Source: an uncultured Parvularculaceae bacterium | Lineage (GTDB): Bacteria; Pseudomonadota; Alphaproteobacteria; Caulobacterales; Parvularculaceae | Length of the DNA: 32,821 bases | Assembly: GCA_913055785.1 (NCBI GenBank) | Contig: CAJXLJ010000033.1 | Location: forward strand, 1 to 32,821 | Direction: 5' to 3' | Made by a program: the position numbers and the translations under genes | Shown: positions 8,428-17,732 of the stretch, one piece after another | Layout: each line of letters opens with the position of its first letter | Position numbering within the stretch: position 1 is the stretch's first letter | Notes under the pieces: model-generated | The model's input: only the letters and a program-made list of their open reading frames with translations | The model's database searches: none | What the model was told of the DNA's origin: nothing

Positions 8428-9534
8428 GTGGCATCCTTAAGAGACCTCTATCCTATTCCCGACATCGATCCTTGCTGGACAGTGCCGCAAGGTTTCGAGA
8501 GCGCTTTCGACTGGGAATATGACGACGGCCGTAAGCAGATGATGCATCTTTACCAGAAGGGTAAGGACATGCAGTGGGATGCGCTTTCGCGCATCGACTG
8601 GGACGAACAGCTCGGCGCCGAAAACCCGATGGAAATCCCTGACGAAACGCAGGGAATTTCCTACACGCCCGTGTGGGCGCGGATGGACAAAAAAGAACAA
8701 GCCGAAATGCGTCAGCATTTCCAGGCATGGACGACGTCGCAATTTATGCAGGGCGAGCAGGCTGCGCTGATCTGCGCCGCGAAAATCGTTCAGCAGGTGC
8801 CCGATCTCGACGCCAAGTTCTACGCCTCGACCCAGGTGATGGACGAAGCGCGCCATGTGGAAGCCTATAAAAAATTGCTGCAGAAATTCGGCGTCGCCTA
8901 TCCGATGACGAAACCGCTGCAGACGCTGGTCGATCAGGCGTTGCGCGATTCCCGCTGGGACATGACCTATCTCGCCATGCAGGTCGTGATTGAAGGGCTG
9001 GCGCTCGCCGCCTTCAGCAATATCCGCGATATCGCGAAGAACTCGCTTGCCCAGCAGGTCAACGCCTATGTCATGCAGGACGAGTCGCGTCATGTGGCTT
9101 TCGGACGCCTGACGCTGAAAGAGTACTACCCGCAACTCACCCAGAAGGAGCGCGACGAGCGCGAAGAGTTTCTGGTGGAGGCCTGCTATCACATGCGCGA
9201 CCGCTTCGAGGCGCGCGAAATTTACGAAATTCTCGATTTGCCTGCGGATGAATGCATTCAGGCCCAGTTCGAATCTGGCTATCTTCAGCATTTCCGGTCA
9301 ATGCTGTTCCAGCGCATTGTGCCGATCGTTCGCGATGTTGGGTTGTGGTCGGATAAAATCCAGGCCGCCTATCGTGAAATGGGCGTCATCGACTTTGCGC
9401 AGACCGATTACAGCGCGCTTTCCGCCCGCGACAATGAGCGCGCCGAAGAATTCGATGAGATCAACAAGCGCAAGCGTCAGGAATATGTTGAAGACGTTGC
9501 GGCGCTTGGCGCCAAAGTGGCGGCTGCGGAATAA
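8428..9534 (+). CDS. Ferritin-like diiron protein of unknown function
   Basis: 368 residues in a mostly helical ferritin-like fold with a full diiron carboxylate ligand set: E110 (GEQ), E140xxH143 (DEARH), E189 (VIEGLAL) and E219xxH222 (DESRH). That spacing matches ribonucleotide-reductase-R2-like and AurF-like oxygenases rather than small storage ferritins. The reaction cannot be told from sequence; oxidation or hydroxylation of an organic substrate is likely for the class (inference). The start is uncertain. GTG at 8428 has CGGAGAAG with good spacing, whereas the upstream ATG at 8404 and GTG at 8398 have no Shine-Dalgarno. It follows fur by about 150 bases and is convergent with the DUF1223 gene. 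Confidence 0.82.
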   Translation: MASLRDLYPIPDIDPCWTVPQGFESAFDWEYDDGRKQMMHLYQKGKDMQWDALSRIDWDEQLGAENPMEIPDETQGISYTPVWARMDKKEQAEMRQHFQAWTTSQFMQGEQAALICAAKIVQQVPDLDAKFYASTQVMDEARHVEAYKKLLQKFGVAYPMTKPLQTLVDQALRDSRWDMTYLAMQVVIEGLALAAFSNIRDIAKNSLAQQVNAYVMQDESRHVAFGRLTLKEYYPQLTQKERDEREEFLVEACYHMRDRFEAREIYEILDLPADECIQAQFESGYLQHFRSMLFQRIVPIVRDVGLWSDKIQAAYREMGVIDFAQTDYSALSARDNERAEEFDEINKRKRQEYVEDVAALGAKVAAAE

Positions 9535-9540
9535 GTTTTT

Positions 9541-10281
9541 TCACTCATCGGCGCAGTAGGCGGCCGCGAGTATTCGGCCGTGATTGGGCTGCTGAATAAT
9601 CAGCGCGCAATCCGTTCCTTCCTCAGGGGCAGGGGCGGAGACGCGTTCAGGCCTGTCCGCCACCGCGCCGATCAGCATCATGTCGGTTACGATATTAACG
9701 TCAGAAAACACCATATCCGCGTTTTCTCCACGGGGGACGTGCGTTTCCGTAATGGGCGTGAACGTGATGAGATACATTTCGCCGTCAAGCAGCGTGTCTC
9801 CTATATCGAAGAAGACCTGATCGGGCGTCCTGTAGGATTTGATCTTGATCTGTTTGTAGCTCGCCCGGACGGTTTCGATCATGTCTTCGACCTGTTCGCG
9901 CTCGGAGCCGATGGTTTCTGACACGCCGTTGACGATGACTTGCGGCGTGTAGACGGAAGACCGGCGACGGATTTGCCGATTATAGTCGCGCTGACGATCC
10001 GTATACGCTGGATCCGAAAAGGGGTCGGACCAGCGGCCGCGTTTCGTGTTAAGCGAGTTCCAGTAGTCGATGTGCCAGCCGATCGCCACAATATCGTCGC
10101 GCTGGGCGAGGTCGGCGAGAAACTCGGCGGCGGGCGGGCAGGATCCGCAGGACTGCGACAGGAACATTTCGACAAGCACCGGCTCGCCCGCTCGCGGCGG
10201 GGCGTCCTGGGCCTCGGCGAGCCCCAAGAGGCCGGCGCAGGCAAGCGCCGTCAGGTTCAGCAATGTCGCGCCTTTTCGCAT
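9541..10281 (-). CDS. Exported thioredoxin-like DUF1223 protein
   Basis: 246 residues. The N-terminus MRKGATLLNLTALACAGLLG ending in AEA-Q is a signal peptide, so it is likely periplasmic. It is followed by VLVEMFLSQSCGSCPP with a CxxC at C45/C48, then GWHIDYWN and SVYTPQVIVNG, all hallmarks of DUF1223, a thioredoxin-fold family of unknown role. A thiol redox function is plausible but unproven. The ATG at 10281 is preferred over a TTG at 10299, which would put charged residues ahead of the signal peptide. It is convergent with the ferritin-like gene, with six bases between stops. Confidence 0.85.
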   Translation of the reverse strand: MRKGATLLNLTALACAGLLGLAEAQDAPPRAGEPVLVEMFLSQSCGSCPPAAEFLADLAQRDDIVAIGWHIDYWNSLNTKRGRWSDPFSDPAYTDRQRDYNRQIRRRSSVYTPQVIVNGVSETIGSEREQVEDMIETVRASYKQIKIKSYRTPDQVFFDIGDTLLDGEMYLITFTPITETHVPRGENADMVFSDVNIVTDMMLIGAVADRPERVSAPAPEEGTDCALIIQQPNHGRILAAAYCADE

Positions 10282-10449
10282 GTGTCCCCGTTCACGCAAC
10301 CTGTCCCTTTCAAGCGCACGTTGTGCCTTGTCGGGCGGCGATCTTCAAACCAATCCTGCTCAAATCCCCGCGATTAAAGCCGGGAGCGGCTTGTTGCAAC
10401 GCGGCCCCGCGCCGCCTAAATAGCGCGTTTCGTATGTTTGTCGGTTAAA

Positions 10450-11829
10450 ATGGCGCAATCGCGGTCAAATCAGGGGAAGTCGGTGTTTATCCGCACCTAT
10501 GGGTGCCAGATGAACGCCTATGATTCCGAGCGCATGGCGGGGCTGTTGAAGCCGCTGGGCTACGGGGTGGCCGCAAGCCCGGAGGCGGCTGATCTCGTTA
10601 TTCTGAACACCTGCCACATTCGGGAAAAAGCGGCGGAAAAAGTCTATTCCGAGCTTGGGAGGCTCAAAAAGCTGAAAACCGAGAAGGCCCGGACCGGCGC
10701 AGCCATGTCGATCGCCGTCGCCGGGTGCGTCGCGCAGGCCGAAGGCGGCGAAATCACCGCCCGGGCGCCGCATGTGGATATGGTGATTGGTCCGCAGGCC
10801 TATCACCGCTTGCCGGAACTGCTCGCCAGAGCGGCGCGGGAGAAGGGTGAAATTCTCGAAACGGCGTTCGCCGTTGATGAAAAGTTCGATCGCCTCGCCG
10901 ACCGCCAGGCGGACGGACCGACAGCCTTCCTGACCATTCAGGAAGGATGCGACAAGTTCTGCACGTTTTGCGTCGTGCCCTACACCCGCGGCGAGGAAGT
11001 TTCGAGAAACATCGACGCCATCATCGCCGAAGCGCGCTCGCTCGTCGTGCAGGGCGTAAAAGAGATCACCCTGCTGGGCCAGAATGTGAATGCATGGGAG
11101 TCGGCGCCGCCGGCTGGAGAGGCGGGAGAACGGTGGGGCCTTGGCGAACTCTGCCGTCATCTGGCGAAAATCGACGGGCTCGAGCGCATCCGCTTCACGA
11201 CCTCCCACCCGAGGGATATGGACGACGGATTGATCGCGGCGCTCGGCGAAGAGGAAAAATTAATGCCCTATCTGCATCTGCCGGTGCAGGCGGGCTCGGA
11301 TAAAGTCCTTAAAGCGATGAATCGCGGTCATACCGCCGAACATTACATTGGCCTGATTGCGCGTATTCGCGCCGCGAGCCCGGATATCGCCCTTTCCGGC
11401 GACTTCATCGTTGGTTTCCCAGGCGAAACGAGTGAGGATTTTGAGGCGACATTGGCGCTCGTCGAAGAGATCGGCTACGCCTCGGCCTACTCCTTCAAAT
11501 ACTCCCGCCGGCCCGGCACGCCGGGCGCGGCGATGCCGAAACAGGTCCCCGAAGCCGAAAAGGACGAGCGTCTCGCCCGTCTTCAGGCGCTTCTGGAAGC
11601 GCAGCGGGCCGCCTTCAACAAGGCCCAGATCGGGCGGGTGCTGCCGGTATTGCTGGAAAAACCGGGCCGCCATCAGGGCCAGCTTGTCGGTCGTTCGCCC
11701 TATTTGCAAAGCGTTCACCTCGACGCGCCAGAATCCATGCTAGGGTCTATCGCGCCGGCGCGCATCGTGGACGTCACCCCGAATGCGCTCGCCGGCGAGT
11801 TGACGACGAAAGGTGAGGCCGCCGCGTGA
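10450..11829 (+). CDS. miaB: tRNA-i6A37 methylthiotransferase MiaB
   Basis: 459-residue radical-SAM enzyme that adds the methylthio group to i6A37 of UNN-decoding tRNAs. The N-terminal cluster is held by C19 (TYGCQMN), C55 (NTCHIR) and C93 (VAGCVAQ). The radical-SAM cluster is C167xxxC171xxC174 (CDKFCTFC). [20 protein letters not shown] and a C-terminal TRAM domain with LVGRSPY follow. Start choice: ATG at 10450 has no good Shine-Dalgarno; a GTG at 10483 with GGGGAAG ahead would begin directly at [10 protein letters not shown] and is an alternative. It is the first gene of a tightly overlapping block with ybeZ, ybeY and corC. Confidence 0.97.
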   Translation: MAQSRSNQGKSVFIRTYGCQMNAYDSERMAGLLKPLGYGVAASPEAADLVILNTCHIREKAAEKVYSELGRLKKLKTEKARTGAAMSIAVAGCVAQAEGGEITARAPHVDMVIGPQAYHRLPELLARAAREKGEILETAFAVDEKFDRLADRQADGPTAFLTIQEGCDKFCTFCVVPYTRGEEVSRNIDAIIAEARSLVVQGVKEITLLGQNVNAWESAPPAGEAGERWGLGELCRHLAKIDGLERIRFTTSHPRDMDDGLIAALGEEEKLMPYLHLPVQAGSDKVLKAMNRGHTAEHYIGLIARIRAASPDIALSGDFIVGFPGETSEDFEATLALVEEIGYASAYSFKYSRRPGTPGAAMPKQVPEAEKDERLARLQALLEAQRAAFNKAQIGRVLPVLLEKPGRHQGQLVGRSPYLQSVHLDAPESMLGSIAPARIVDVTPNALAGELTTKGEAAA

Positions 11830-12806
11830 GCGAACGCAAAAGCGCGCTTGAAGTTGATCATGTCGACTTTGACGACAACCGCCTTGCGGCGGAGCTGTCC
11901 GGCGAACACGACGCGCATCTCGCCATTCTTGAAGACGCGCTCAATGTGCGCATTGATCCGCGCGGCAACCGTTTCGCCGTGAGCGGGGAGCCCGGCGCTC
12001 GCGCCGTTGCGACCGCCGCGCTTGGCAGGCTTTACGCCCGGCTTCAGCGCGGCGAGGCGATTGGAGCCGAAGACGTCCGCGCGGCGGCTCGTCTCGCCGG
12101 CGCGGCGGAGGCTGCGCCTGTCGCGCCAATGGCGACGCCCTCTATCAAGACGCCAAAGAGGCTGATTACCGCGCGTACGCCCAATCAGGCGGCTTATCTT
12201 CAAAAGCTGAGCGCGCACGAACTCATTTTCGGAGTGGGCCCTGCGGGCACGGGTAAAACTTATCTCGCCGTCGCGCACGCTGTCGGTCTTATGCTGTCCG
12301 GCGCGGTTGAACGCATCATCCTTTCGCGCCCGGCGCTCGAAGCCGGCGAACGCATCGGCTTTCTCCCCGGTGATCTCAAGGAAAAGGTCGACCCGTTTTT
12401 GCGGCCGCTCTATGACGCGCTTCACGATATGATGCATGCGGATTATGTGGAGCGGCGGATCGCCGCCGGCGATATCGAAATTGCGCCGATAGCCTTCATG
12501 CGCGGGCGCACGCTGTCACGCGCGGCGGTTATTCTTGACGAGGCCCAGAACGCGACCCCTGAGCAGATGAAGATGTTCCTGACCCGTCTGGGGGAAGGGG
12601 CGCATATGACCGTGACGGGCGACCCCTCGCAGACCGACCTGCCCGGCGGTCAGCGCTCCGGTCTCGCCGATGCGCTTGGCGTACTCGCAGGGGTGGAGGG
12701 CGTCGCGGAGGCGCGATTCACCTCGGCGGACGTTGTGCGCCATCCGCTCGTCGCCAAGATCGTGGCGGCGTACGATGCGCGCGACCAGCATAAACCCCGC
12801 TCATGA
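11826..12806 (+). CDS. ybeZ: PhoH-family ATPase (YbeZ)
   Basis: 326 residues with an N-terminal KH-like region, then Walker A GPAGTGKT (138-145), Walker B VILDEAQN and the family stretch [11 protein letters not shown]. The GTG start overlaps the miaB stop (GTGA). YbeZ is a nucleotide-binding partner of the RNase YbeY, encoded immediately downstream with a 4-nt overlap, and is linked to RNA and ribosome maturation. Confidence 0.96.
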   Translation: MSERKSALEVDHVDFDDNRLAAELSGEHDAHLAILEDALNVRIDPRGNRFAVSGEPGARAVATAALGRLYARLQRGEAIGAEDVRAAARLAGAAEAAPVAPMATPSIKTPKRLITARTPNQAAYLQKLSAHELIFGVGPAGTGKTYLAVAHAVGLMLSGAVERIILSRPALEAGERIGFLPGDLKEKVDPFLRPLYDALHDMMHADYVERRIAAGDIEIAPIAFMRGRTLSRAAVILDEAQNATPEQMKMFLTRLGEGAHMTVTGDPSQTDLPGGQRSGLADALGVLAGVEGVAEARFTSADVVRHPLVAKIVAAYDARDQHKPRS

Positions 12807-13264
12807 TCGAGACGATTGTTGAGGACGACGCCTGGGAAAAAGCGCTGCCCGATGCGGCGGCGCTGGCGGCGCGCTGCGCCGATGCGGCGGGCGTCCTCGA
12901 GCCGCGGCTCAGGAGGGAAATGGCGCTGCTGCTGACGGCGGACGCGGCGATGGCCGATTTGAACCGCCGCTTCAGAAAGGTTGAAAAGCCCACGAATGTG
13001 CTTTCCTTTCCGTCCGGCGAGGCGGAAGGCTTTCTCGGCGATATCGCGCTGGCGATCGAGACCTGCGCCCGCGAGGCCGGGGAAAAGGGGATTTCCTTGA
13101 GCGATCATGCGGCGCATCTCATAGTCCATGGCATGCTGCATCTGATCGGTTATGATCATCAAACCGACGCCGAGGCGGAGCGAATGGAGCGGCGCGAGGC
13201 CGCCATACTTGAGGCCATGGGCGTTGCGGACCCTTACGCGCCCGCATTGGAGGCGGACACATGA
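12803..13264 (+). CDS. ybeY: rRNA maturation endoribonuclease YbeY
   Basis: 153 residues. The zinc-binding motif HGMLHLIGYDH gives H109, H113 and H119 as ligands, exactly the UPF0054 signature. RKVEKPTNVLSFP is also diagnostic. YbeY acts in 16S rRNA 3'-end maturation and ribosome quality control. It is coupled to ybeZ upstream and corC downstream by ATGA overlaps. Confidence 0.97.
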   Translation: MIETIVEDDAWEKALPDAAALAARCADAAGVLEPRLRREMALLLTADAAMADLNRRFRKVEKPTNVLSFPSGEAEGFLGDIALAIETCAREAGEKGISLSDHAAHLIVHGMLHLIGYDHQTDAEAERMERREAAILEAMGVADPYAPALEADT

Positions 13265-14154
13265 ATGGCGGCGACCCCGGGCCGGGGGATGACGGGCGTG
13301 ATGACAGCGTGATCGCGCGACTGCGCGCAATGTTCGGCGTTTCCCGAAATGGCGACGGTTCCGACGCGGCGCTCGCCGAAGGGCAAAGCGTCGGCGCGCA
13401 ACGCATTCCGAATGCGCGTCGCGAGATGATTGAGCGGGTCATCGCGTTCGATGAAAAGAAGGTCGTCGATGTCATGGCGCCGCGCGCCGACATTTACGCC
13501 GTCGATATCGAAACCGCGCTGGACGATCTGGCGCGGCTATTCGCCGAGGCGGGCCATTCACGCATGCCGATCTATCGCGGCGATCTCGACGACCCGGTGG
13601 GCATGGTCCACATCAAGGATGTGGTGGCGCTGCTGGCCGGCGTCACCCCGCCCGAAGGCGAGGGGCCCGTTCTGAAACGCATTCGCAGAGACATTCTCTA
13701 CGCGCCGCCGTCCATGCGTGTTACCGACCTATTGTTGCGGATGCAGGCCTCGCGCATTCATATGGCGCTTGTCATTGACGAATATGGCGGCACTGACGGG
13801 CTGGTGACGATTGAAGACCTCGTTGAAGAAATCGTCGGGGACATCAATGACGAGCATGACGAAGAAAGCGCGCCGACGATTACGCCGAACAACGCAGGCG
13901 GCTGGGATGCGGATGCGCGGGTCGAAGTTGCGGAATTCACCGAGGAAACCGGTATTCGTCTGTTGGCTGATGATGACGAGATAGACACGATTGGCGGCTA
14001 TGTCGTCTCTATGGCGGGGCGCGTGCCTCAGCGAGGCGAAGTCATCGCCGGCGAGGGCGGCTTTGATTTCGAGGTGGTTGAGGCTGACGCCCGCAAGGTG
14101 CGCCGGCTGCGCATCCGCCCGTCTACGGCGAAACCCAAAAAAGCGGCGGAATAA
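13261..14154 (+). CDS. corC: CBS-pair/CorC_HlyC protein (CorC/YbeX type)
   Basis: 297 residues without membrane segments, matching CorC/YbeX rather than the DUF21-containing HlyC membrane forms. A CBS pair runs from about residue 70 (VMAPRADIYAVD, HSRMPIYRGDLDDPVGMVHIKDV) to about 190 (ALVIDEYGGTDGLVTIEDLVEEIVGDI). A CorC_HlyC transporter-associated domain follows, ending in KVRRLRIRP. In E. coli this protein is linked to Mg/Co efflux and ribosome biology. The ATG overlaps the ybeY stop by four bases. Confidence 0.93.
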   Translation: MNGGDPGPGDDGRDDSVIARLRAMFGVSRNGDGSDAALAEGQSVGAQRIPNARREMIERVIAFDEKKVVDVMAPRADIYAVDIETALDDLARLFAEAGHSRMPIYRGDLDDPVGMVHIKDVVALLAGVTPPEGEGPVLKRIRRDILYAPPSMRVTDLLLRMQASRIHMALVIDEYGGTDGLVTIEDLVEEIVGDINDEHDEESAPTITPNNAGGWDADARVEVAEFTEETGIRLLADDDEIDTIGGYVVSMAGRVPQRGEVIAGEGGFDFEVVEADARKVRRLRIRPSTAKPKKAAE

Positions 14155-14160
14155 CACTTG

Positions 14161-15771
14161 ATGAAGGCGCTTTCCGCGCAGTTCGGAAAACTCGCTGACG
14201 CGCTGGAAGCGGGCGCTCGGCGCATCCGCGCCCTGCGCGGCTGGCGAAGGTGTGCGGCAGCCTTTGTTTCGGGACTCGCGGCGGCGCTGGCGCTGGCGCC
14301 GTTTTATGTTCTGCCGTTGCTGGCGGTCGGGTTTACGACGCTCATCTTCCTGCTCGATGAATGCGCCGGGATGGCGAAACCGCGCCGAAGCGCTTTCGTC
14401 ATGGGCTGGTTTTTCGGGTTCGGTTATTTCCTCGCGGGCGTTTACTGGATGGCGTTCTCGTTTTTCGTTCAGGCCGACCAGTTCGCCTGGATGGCGCCCT
14501 TCGCCATGACAGGGATGCCGGCTTTTCTGGCGCTCTTCACGGGCATGGCGGCGCTCATCACCCACCTGTTCTGGCGGCAAGGCGTACGCCGCATCCTCGT
14601 CTTCGCCGCCCTGTGGGCGGTTTTCGAATATCTGCGCGGGCATATCCTGACCGGGCTTCCATGGAACCTGACCGGCCAGACGCTTGCAGGAACGGCGGCC
14701 GGCGCCCAGACCGCCGCCTGGTACGGAGCCTACGGACTAAGTTTTGTCGCGACGCTGCTTGCCGCCGCGCCGGCGGCGCGTATCGGCTACGGCCTGAATG
14801 CGCGCGCGTCTCTTAAGGGGCTGATGGCGATGCTGGCCGGGACGGCCGTGCTCTTTACTATTGGCGCGGCGCGCCTTGCGCTTCCGGAACCTCAAACCAG
14901 TAACGAGAATTTCGTGCGCATCGTTCAGCCCAATATTCCGCAGCGGGAGAAAATCGCGCCGGGCATGTGGGGGCGGAATTTCAACCGTCAGCTTGAGCTT
15001 TCCACCGGCGCGGCGCCGGACGGCGCGCGGCTGTTTGTGATCTGGCCGGAAAATGGCGCGCCGCTTCTCGATGAAGCGCCGACGGCGCTGGACGCCTTGT
15101 CCGAGCAATTGCCGAAAAACGCAGTTCTGATCGCCGGTGTTGCGCGCCGCTCGCACGATGCGCTTGACCGTGAGCGCTATTACAATTCGATCATGACGGT
15201 GGTGGAAACGGAGCACGGGCGCCGCATCGCCGGCGTTTACGACAAGCACCACCTTGTCCCGTTTGGCGAATATCTGCCGTTCTACGAACTCCTGAATGCG
15301 GTCGGGCTCGCGCAGCTGACGCCTTACGGCGACGCCGGGTTTTCCGCCGGTTCGGGGCCGCAGGTCATGAATGCAGGCGGCCCCTCCTTTGCGCCGATGA
15401 TCTGTTATGAAGTGATTTTCCCGCGCGCGCTCTATCCGAAAGGCGAACGGCCCGAGTGGTTGCTGACCGTCACCAACGACGCCTGGTTCGGCGACACGTC
15501 CGGACCGCGCCAGCATCTCGATCAGGCGCGGCTGCGTACGATTGAGGCGGGCCTTCCCATGGCGCGTTCGGCCAATACCGGCATTTCAGCGCTGATCGAC
15601 GCTAGGGGCCGTATTCTGGCGCGGGTCAAGCTCTATGAACGCGGCCGCATCGACGCGCCGCTGCCGCCGGCCTTACCGCCGACGCTCTACGAACATGTCG
15701 GGGACGGATTATTTTTCGTCATGATTCTCGGCGCATTTGCGTTAGGGGTATGGCGTAGGGTCGCAGGCTGA
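14161..15771 (+). CDS. lnt: Apolipoprotein N-acyltransferase
   Basis: 536-residue inner-membrane enzyme that adds the third acyl chain to lipoproteins. The N-terminal half holds several hydrophobic segments (for example AAFVSGLAAALALAPFYVLP and FFGFGYFLAGVYWMAFSFF). The periplasmic nitrilase-like domain carries the catalytic triad E297 (WPENGAP), K362 (YDKHHLVPFGEYLP) and C415 (MICYEVIFP). A last membrane helix is at the C-terminus. A TTG three bases before the ATG is an alternative start. It lies six bases after corC, the same order as ybeZ-ybeY-ybeX-lnt in E. coli. At least two lipoprotein candidates in this window would be its substrates. Confidence 0.96.
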   Translation: MKALSAQFGKLADALEAGARRIRALRGWRRCAAAFVSGLAAALALAPFYVLPLLAVGFTTLIFLLDECAGMAKPRRSAFVMGWFFGFGYFLAGVYWMAFSFFVQADQFAWMAPFAMTGMPAFLALFTGMAALITHLFWRQGVRRILVFAALWAVFEYLRGHILTGLPWNLTGQTLAGTAAGAQTAAWYGAYGLSFVATLLAAAPAARIGYGLNARASLKGLMAMLAGTAVLFTIGAARLALPEPQTSNENFVRIVQPNIPQREKIAPGMWGRNFNRQLELSTGAAPDGARLFVIWPENGAPLLDEAPTALDALSEQLPKNAVLIAGVARRSHDALDRERYYNSIMTVVETEHGRRIAGVYDKHHLVPFGEYLPFYELLNAVGLAQLTPYGDAGFSAGSGPQVMNAGGPSFAPMICYEVIFPRALYPKGERPEWLLTVTNDAWFGDTSGPRQHLDQARLRTIEAGLPMARSANTGISALIDARGRILARVKLYERGRIDAPLPPALPPTLYEHVGDGLFFVMILGAFALGVWRRVAG

Positions 15772-15785
15772 CTGCCTTGCAACCT

Positions 15786-15813
15786 TTGCGCATGAGGCGG
15801 AAGCTTCTATAAA
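15786..15813 (+). promoter_or_regulatory. Candidate promoter for the XRE gene
   Basis: TTGCGC, a 16-base spacer and TATAAA lie in the gap between lnt and the XRE regulator. The -10 box is good (five of six) and the -35 box moderate. Transcription would start near 15820, giving a leader of about 50 bases. Pattern match only. Confidence 0.38.
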
Positions 15814-15868
15814 ACTCAAGTGCTTATGACGCTGGCCAGTCAGAACGGCTGCGGAACAGGGTTAGAAA

Positions 15869-16348
15869 ATGGCCAAGACGCGGAAGCCTGCGAAAAAGGC
15901 GGCGACGGAAAAGCCGCCCCGCAAGACGAAAGGCGGTCCCGATCCGATCGACATCCATGTCGGCTCGCGCGTGCGGTTGCGGCGGATGATCCTCGGCATG
16001 AGTCAGGAAAAGCTCGGCAAGGCGCTCGGGCTGACTTTTCAACAGGTGCAGAAATACGAAAAAGGCGTCAACCGCATCGGCGCCAGCCGGTTGTTTCAGC
16101 TCTCTGAATTGCTGAATACGCCAATCCAGTTTTTTTACGATGATTATGATCCTGCGAGCGGCGGGCCAAGCTACGCAGGTATGGCCGAGCCGGACGCTGG
16201 CGACGCTTTCATGAAATTCGTGAGCTCTCCCGAGGGCGTGCAGCTCTGCCGCTATTTTTCCCTGATTGAAGATCCGCAGGTGAAAAAACGCGTGCTCGAC
16301 CTCGTCAAGACCATCGCCGAGACCGAGGCGACCAAAGCCGGGAGTTAG
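15869..16348 (+). CDS. XRE-family transcriptional regulator upstream of metK
   Basis: 159 residues. A lysine-rich N-terminal tail (about 25 residues) is followed by a Cro/C1-type helix-turn-helix: VRLRRMILGMSQEKLGKALG, then LTFQQVQKYEKGVNRI. A helical C-terminal region ends in KKRVLDLVKTIAETE. Proteins like this occupy the same lnt-XRE-metK position in many alphaproteobacteria. The target is not known from sequence; the palindrome immediately downstream, ahead of metK, is a candidate site for it or for another regulator (inference). Confidence 0.9.
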   Translation: MAKTRKPAKKAATEKPPRKTKGGPDPIDIHVGSRVRLRRMILGMSQEKLGKALGLTFQQVQKYEKGVNRIGASRLFQLSELLNTPIQFFYDDYDPASGGPSYAGMAEPDAGDAFMKFVSSPEGVQLCRYFSLIEDPQVKKRVLDLVKTIAETEATKAGS

Positions 16349-16406
16349 GCTGACCGTCCGCGCCCGGGGCCATTGGACAGGGGCCCAAGCTTTCGCTATA
16401 TCCGCG

Positions 16407-16428
16407 CATATAAACATTTCTTTATATG
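16407..16428. promoter_or_regulatory. 22-bp palindrome upstream of metK, candidate operator
   Basis: A perfect 8-bp inverted repeat, CATATAAA and TTTATATG, is separated by six bases. It sits 18 bases before the metK start in an otherwise GC-rich region. Its last three bases are an in-frame ATG that is unlikely to be the real start. AT-rich palindromes ahead of metK are known as operators for SAM/SAH-responsive regulators in Proteobacteria; which regulator would act here is not known. Confidence 0.55.
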
Positions 16429-16446
16429 GAAGGACCACCTGTTTCC

Positions 16447-17667
16447 ATGGCGCGACAGTCTTACTTATTCACCAGCGAGAGCGTTTCCGAAGGCCACCCC
16501 GACAAGGTTTGCGACCGGATCTCCGATGAAATTGTCGACCTGATGTACCGCGAGGCGGAACGGGCGGGCATGAACCTTTGGGAAGTTCGGGCCGCCTGTG
16601 AGACGCTGACGACGACGAACCGCGTGGTGATCGCCGGCGAGGTGCGCGCGCCCGAGGCGCTGATGGACGGTGCCGGCGGCGTCAAGGCGGACGCCTTCGT
16701 TGAGGCCGCGCGGGCGGCGATCAAGGACATCGGTTACGAACAGGACGGCTTTCACTGGGAGACCGCCGATATCGACGTGCTGCTGCATGGTCAGTCGGCT
16801 GACATTGCGCAAGGCGTCGACAAGGCGTCCGACGGCAACGCCGAGGGCGCTGGCGACCAGGGCATCATGTTCGGTTACGCCTGCCGCGAAACGCCGTCAC
16901 TGATGCCGGCCCCGATCTACTACAGCCATAAAATTCTCAAGGACCTTGCGGCGGCGCGTCACGCGAAGGAAGGCGACGCGGCGCTGTTGGGGCCGGACGC
17001 CAAAAGCCAGGTGACGGTTCGTTATCAAGGCGGCGAGGCGGCGGAGATCACATCGATCGTGCTTTCAACGCAGCATCTCGATGCGAGCTGGAATTCCGCA
17101 AAAGTTCGCTCCGTCGTCGAACCCTATATCCGCAATGCGCTCGACGGGCTCGCGATCGCGGAAGATTGCGTCTGGCATGTCAATCCGACCGGCAAGTTCG
17201 TCATCGGCGGTCCCGACGGCGACGCTGGCCTGACAGGCCGCAAGATTATCGTCGACACCTATGGCGGCGCGGCGCCTCATGGCGGCGGCGCCTTTTCCGG
17301 CAAGGACACGACGAAGGTCGACCGGTCGGCTGCCTATGCAGCGCGTTATCTCGCCAAGAATGTTGTCGCCGCCGACTTCGCCGACCGCTGCACGATCCAG
17401 CTCTCTTACGCGATCGGCGTCGCCCAGCCGCTTTCGGTTTATGTGGACCTGCACGATACCGGCCGTGTCGACGAAGCGGTGCTCGAAAAGGCGCTGCGCG
17501 AGGTGATGGATCTCTCGCCGTCCGGCATCCGGCGCGCGCTGGATCTCAACAAGCCGATTTATGCGCGGACCGCCGCCTACGGCCATTTCGGCCGCGAGCC
17601 GGACGCGGACGGCGGCTTTTCCTGGGAAAAGACCGACCTTGTTGAGGCGCTCAAAGGGGCGGTCTGA
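16447..17667 (+). CDS. metK: S-adenosylmethionine synthetase
   Basis: 406 residues making SAM from ATP and methionine. The family signatures are intact: [15 protein letters not shown] at the start, [13 protein letters not shown] for ATP binding, and [16 protein letters not shown] for the phosphate loop. The open frame begins at an ATG (16426) that is the end of the upstream palindrome. The ATG at 16447 gives the standard [12 protein letters not shown] start and has AAGGA 12 bases ahead, so it is preferred. Its product SAM feeds MiaB, TrmB and other methylases encoded nearby. Confidence 0.98.
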   Translation: MARQSYLFTSESVSEGHPDKVCDRISDEIVDLMYREAERAGMNLWEVRAACETLTTTNRVVIAGEVRAPEALMDGAGGVKADAFVEAARAAIKDIGYEQDGFHWETADIDVLLHGQSADIAQGVDKASDGNAEGAGDQGIMFGYACRETPSLMPAPIYYSHKILKDLAAARHAKEGDAALLGPDAKSQVTVRYQGGEAAEITSIVLSTQHLDASWNSAKVRSVVEPYIRNALDGLAIAEDCVWHVNPTGKFVIGGPDGDAGLTGRKIIVDTYGGAAPHGGGAFSGKDTTKVDRSAAYAARYLAKNVVAADFADRCTIQLSYAIGVAQPLSVYVDLHDTGRVDEAVLEKALREVMDLSPSGIRRALDLNKPIYARTAAYGHFGREPDADGGFSWEKTDLVEALKGAV

Positions 17668-17732
17668 AGGCGGGCGAATCTGGCGCCTGGCGGCTGCCCG
17701 CCCTAAACTCCAGGGGCAAACGGAGGAACGCC

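Noticed and set aside
16349-16446. Possible SAM riboswitch before metK
   Set aside because: The gap is under 100 bases and shows neither a SAM-II-like pseudoknot arrangement nor a terminator; the clear feature is the palindrome instead.
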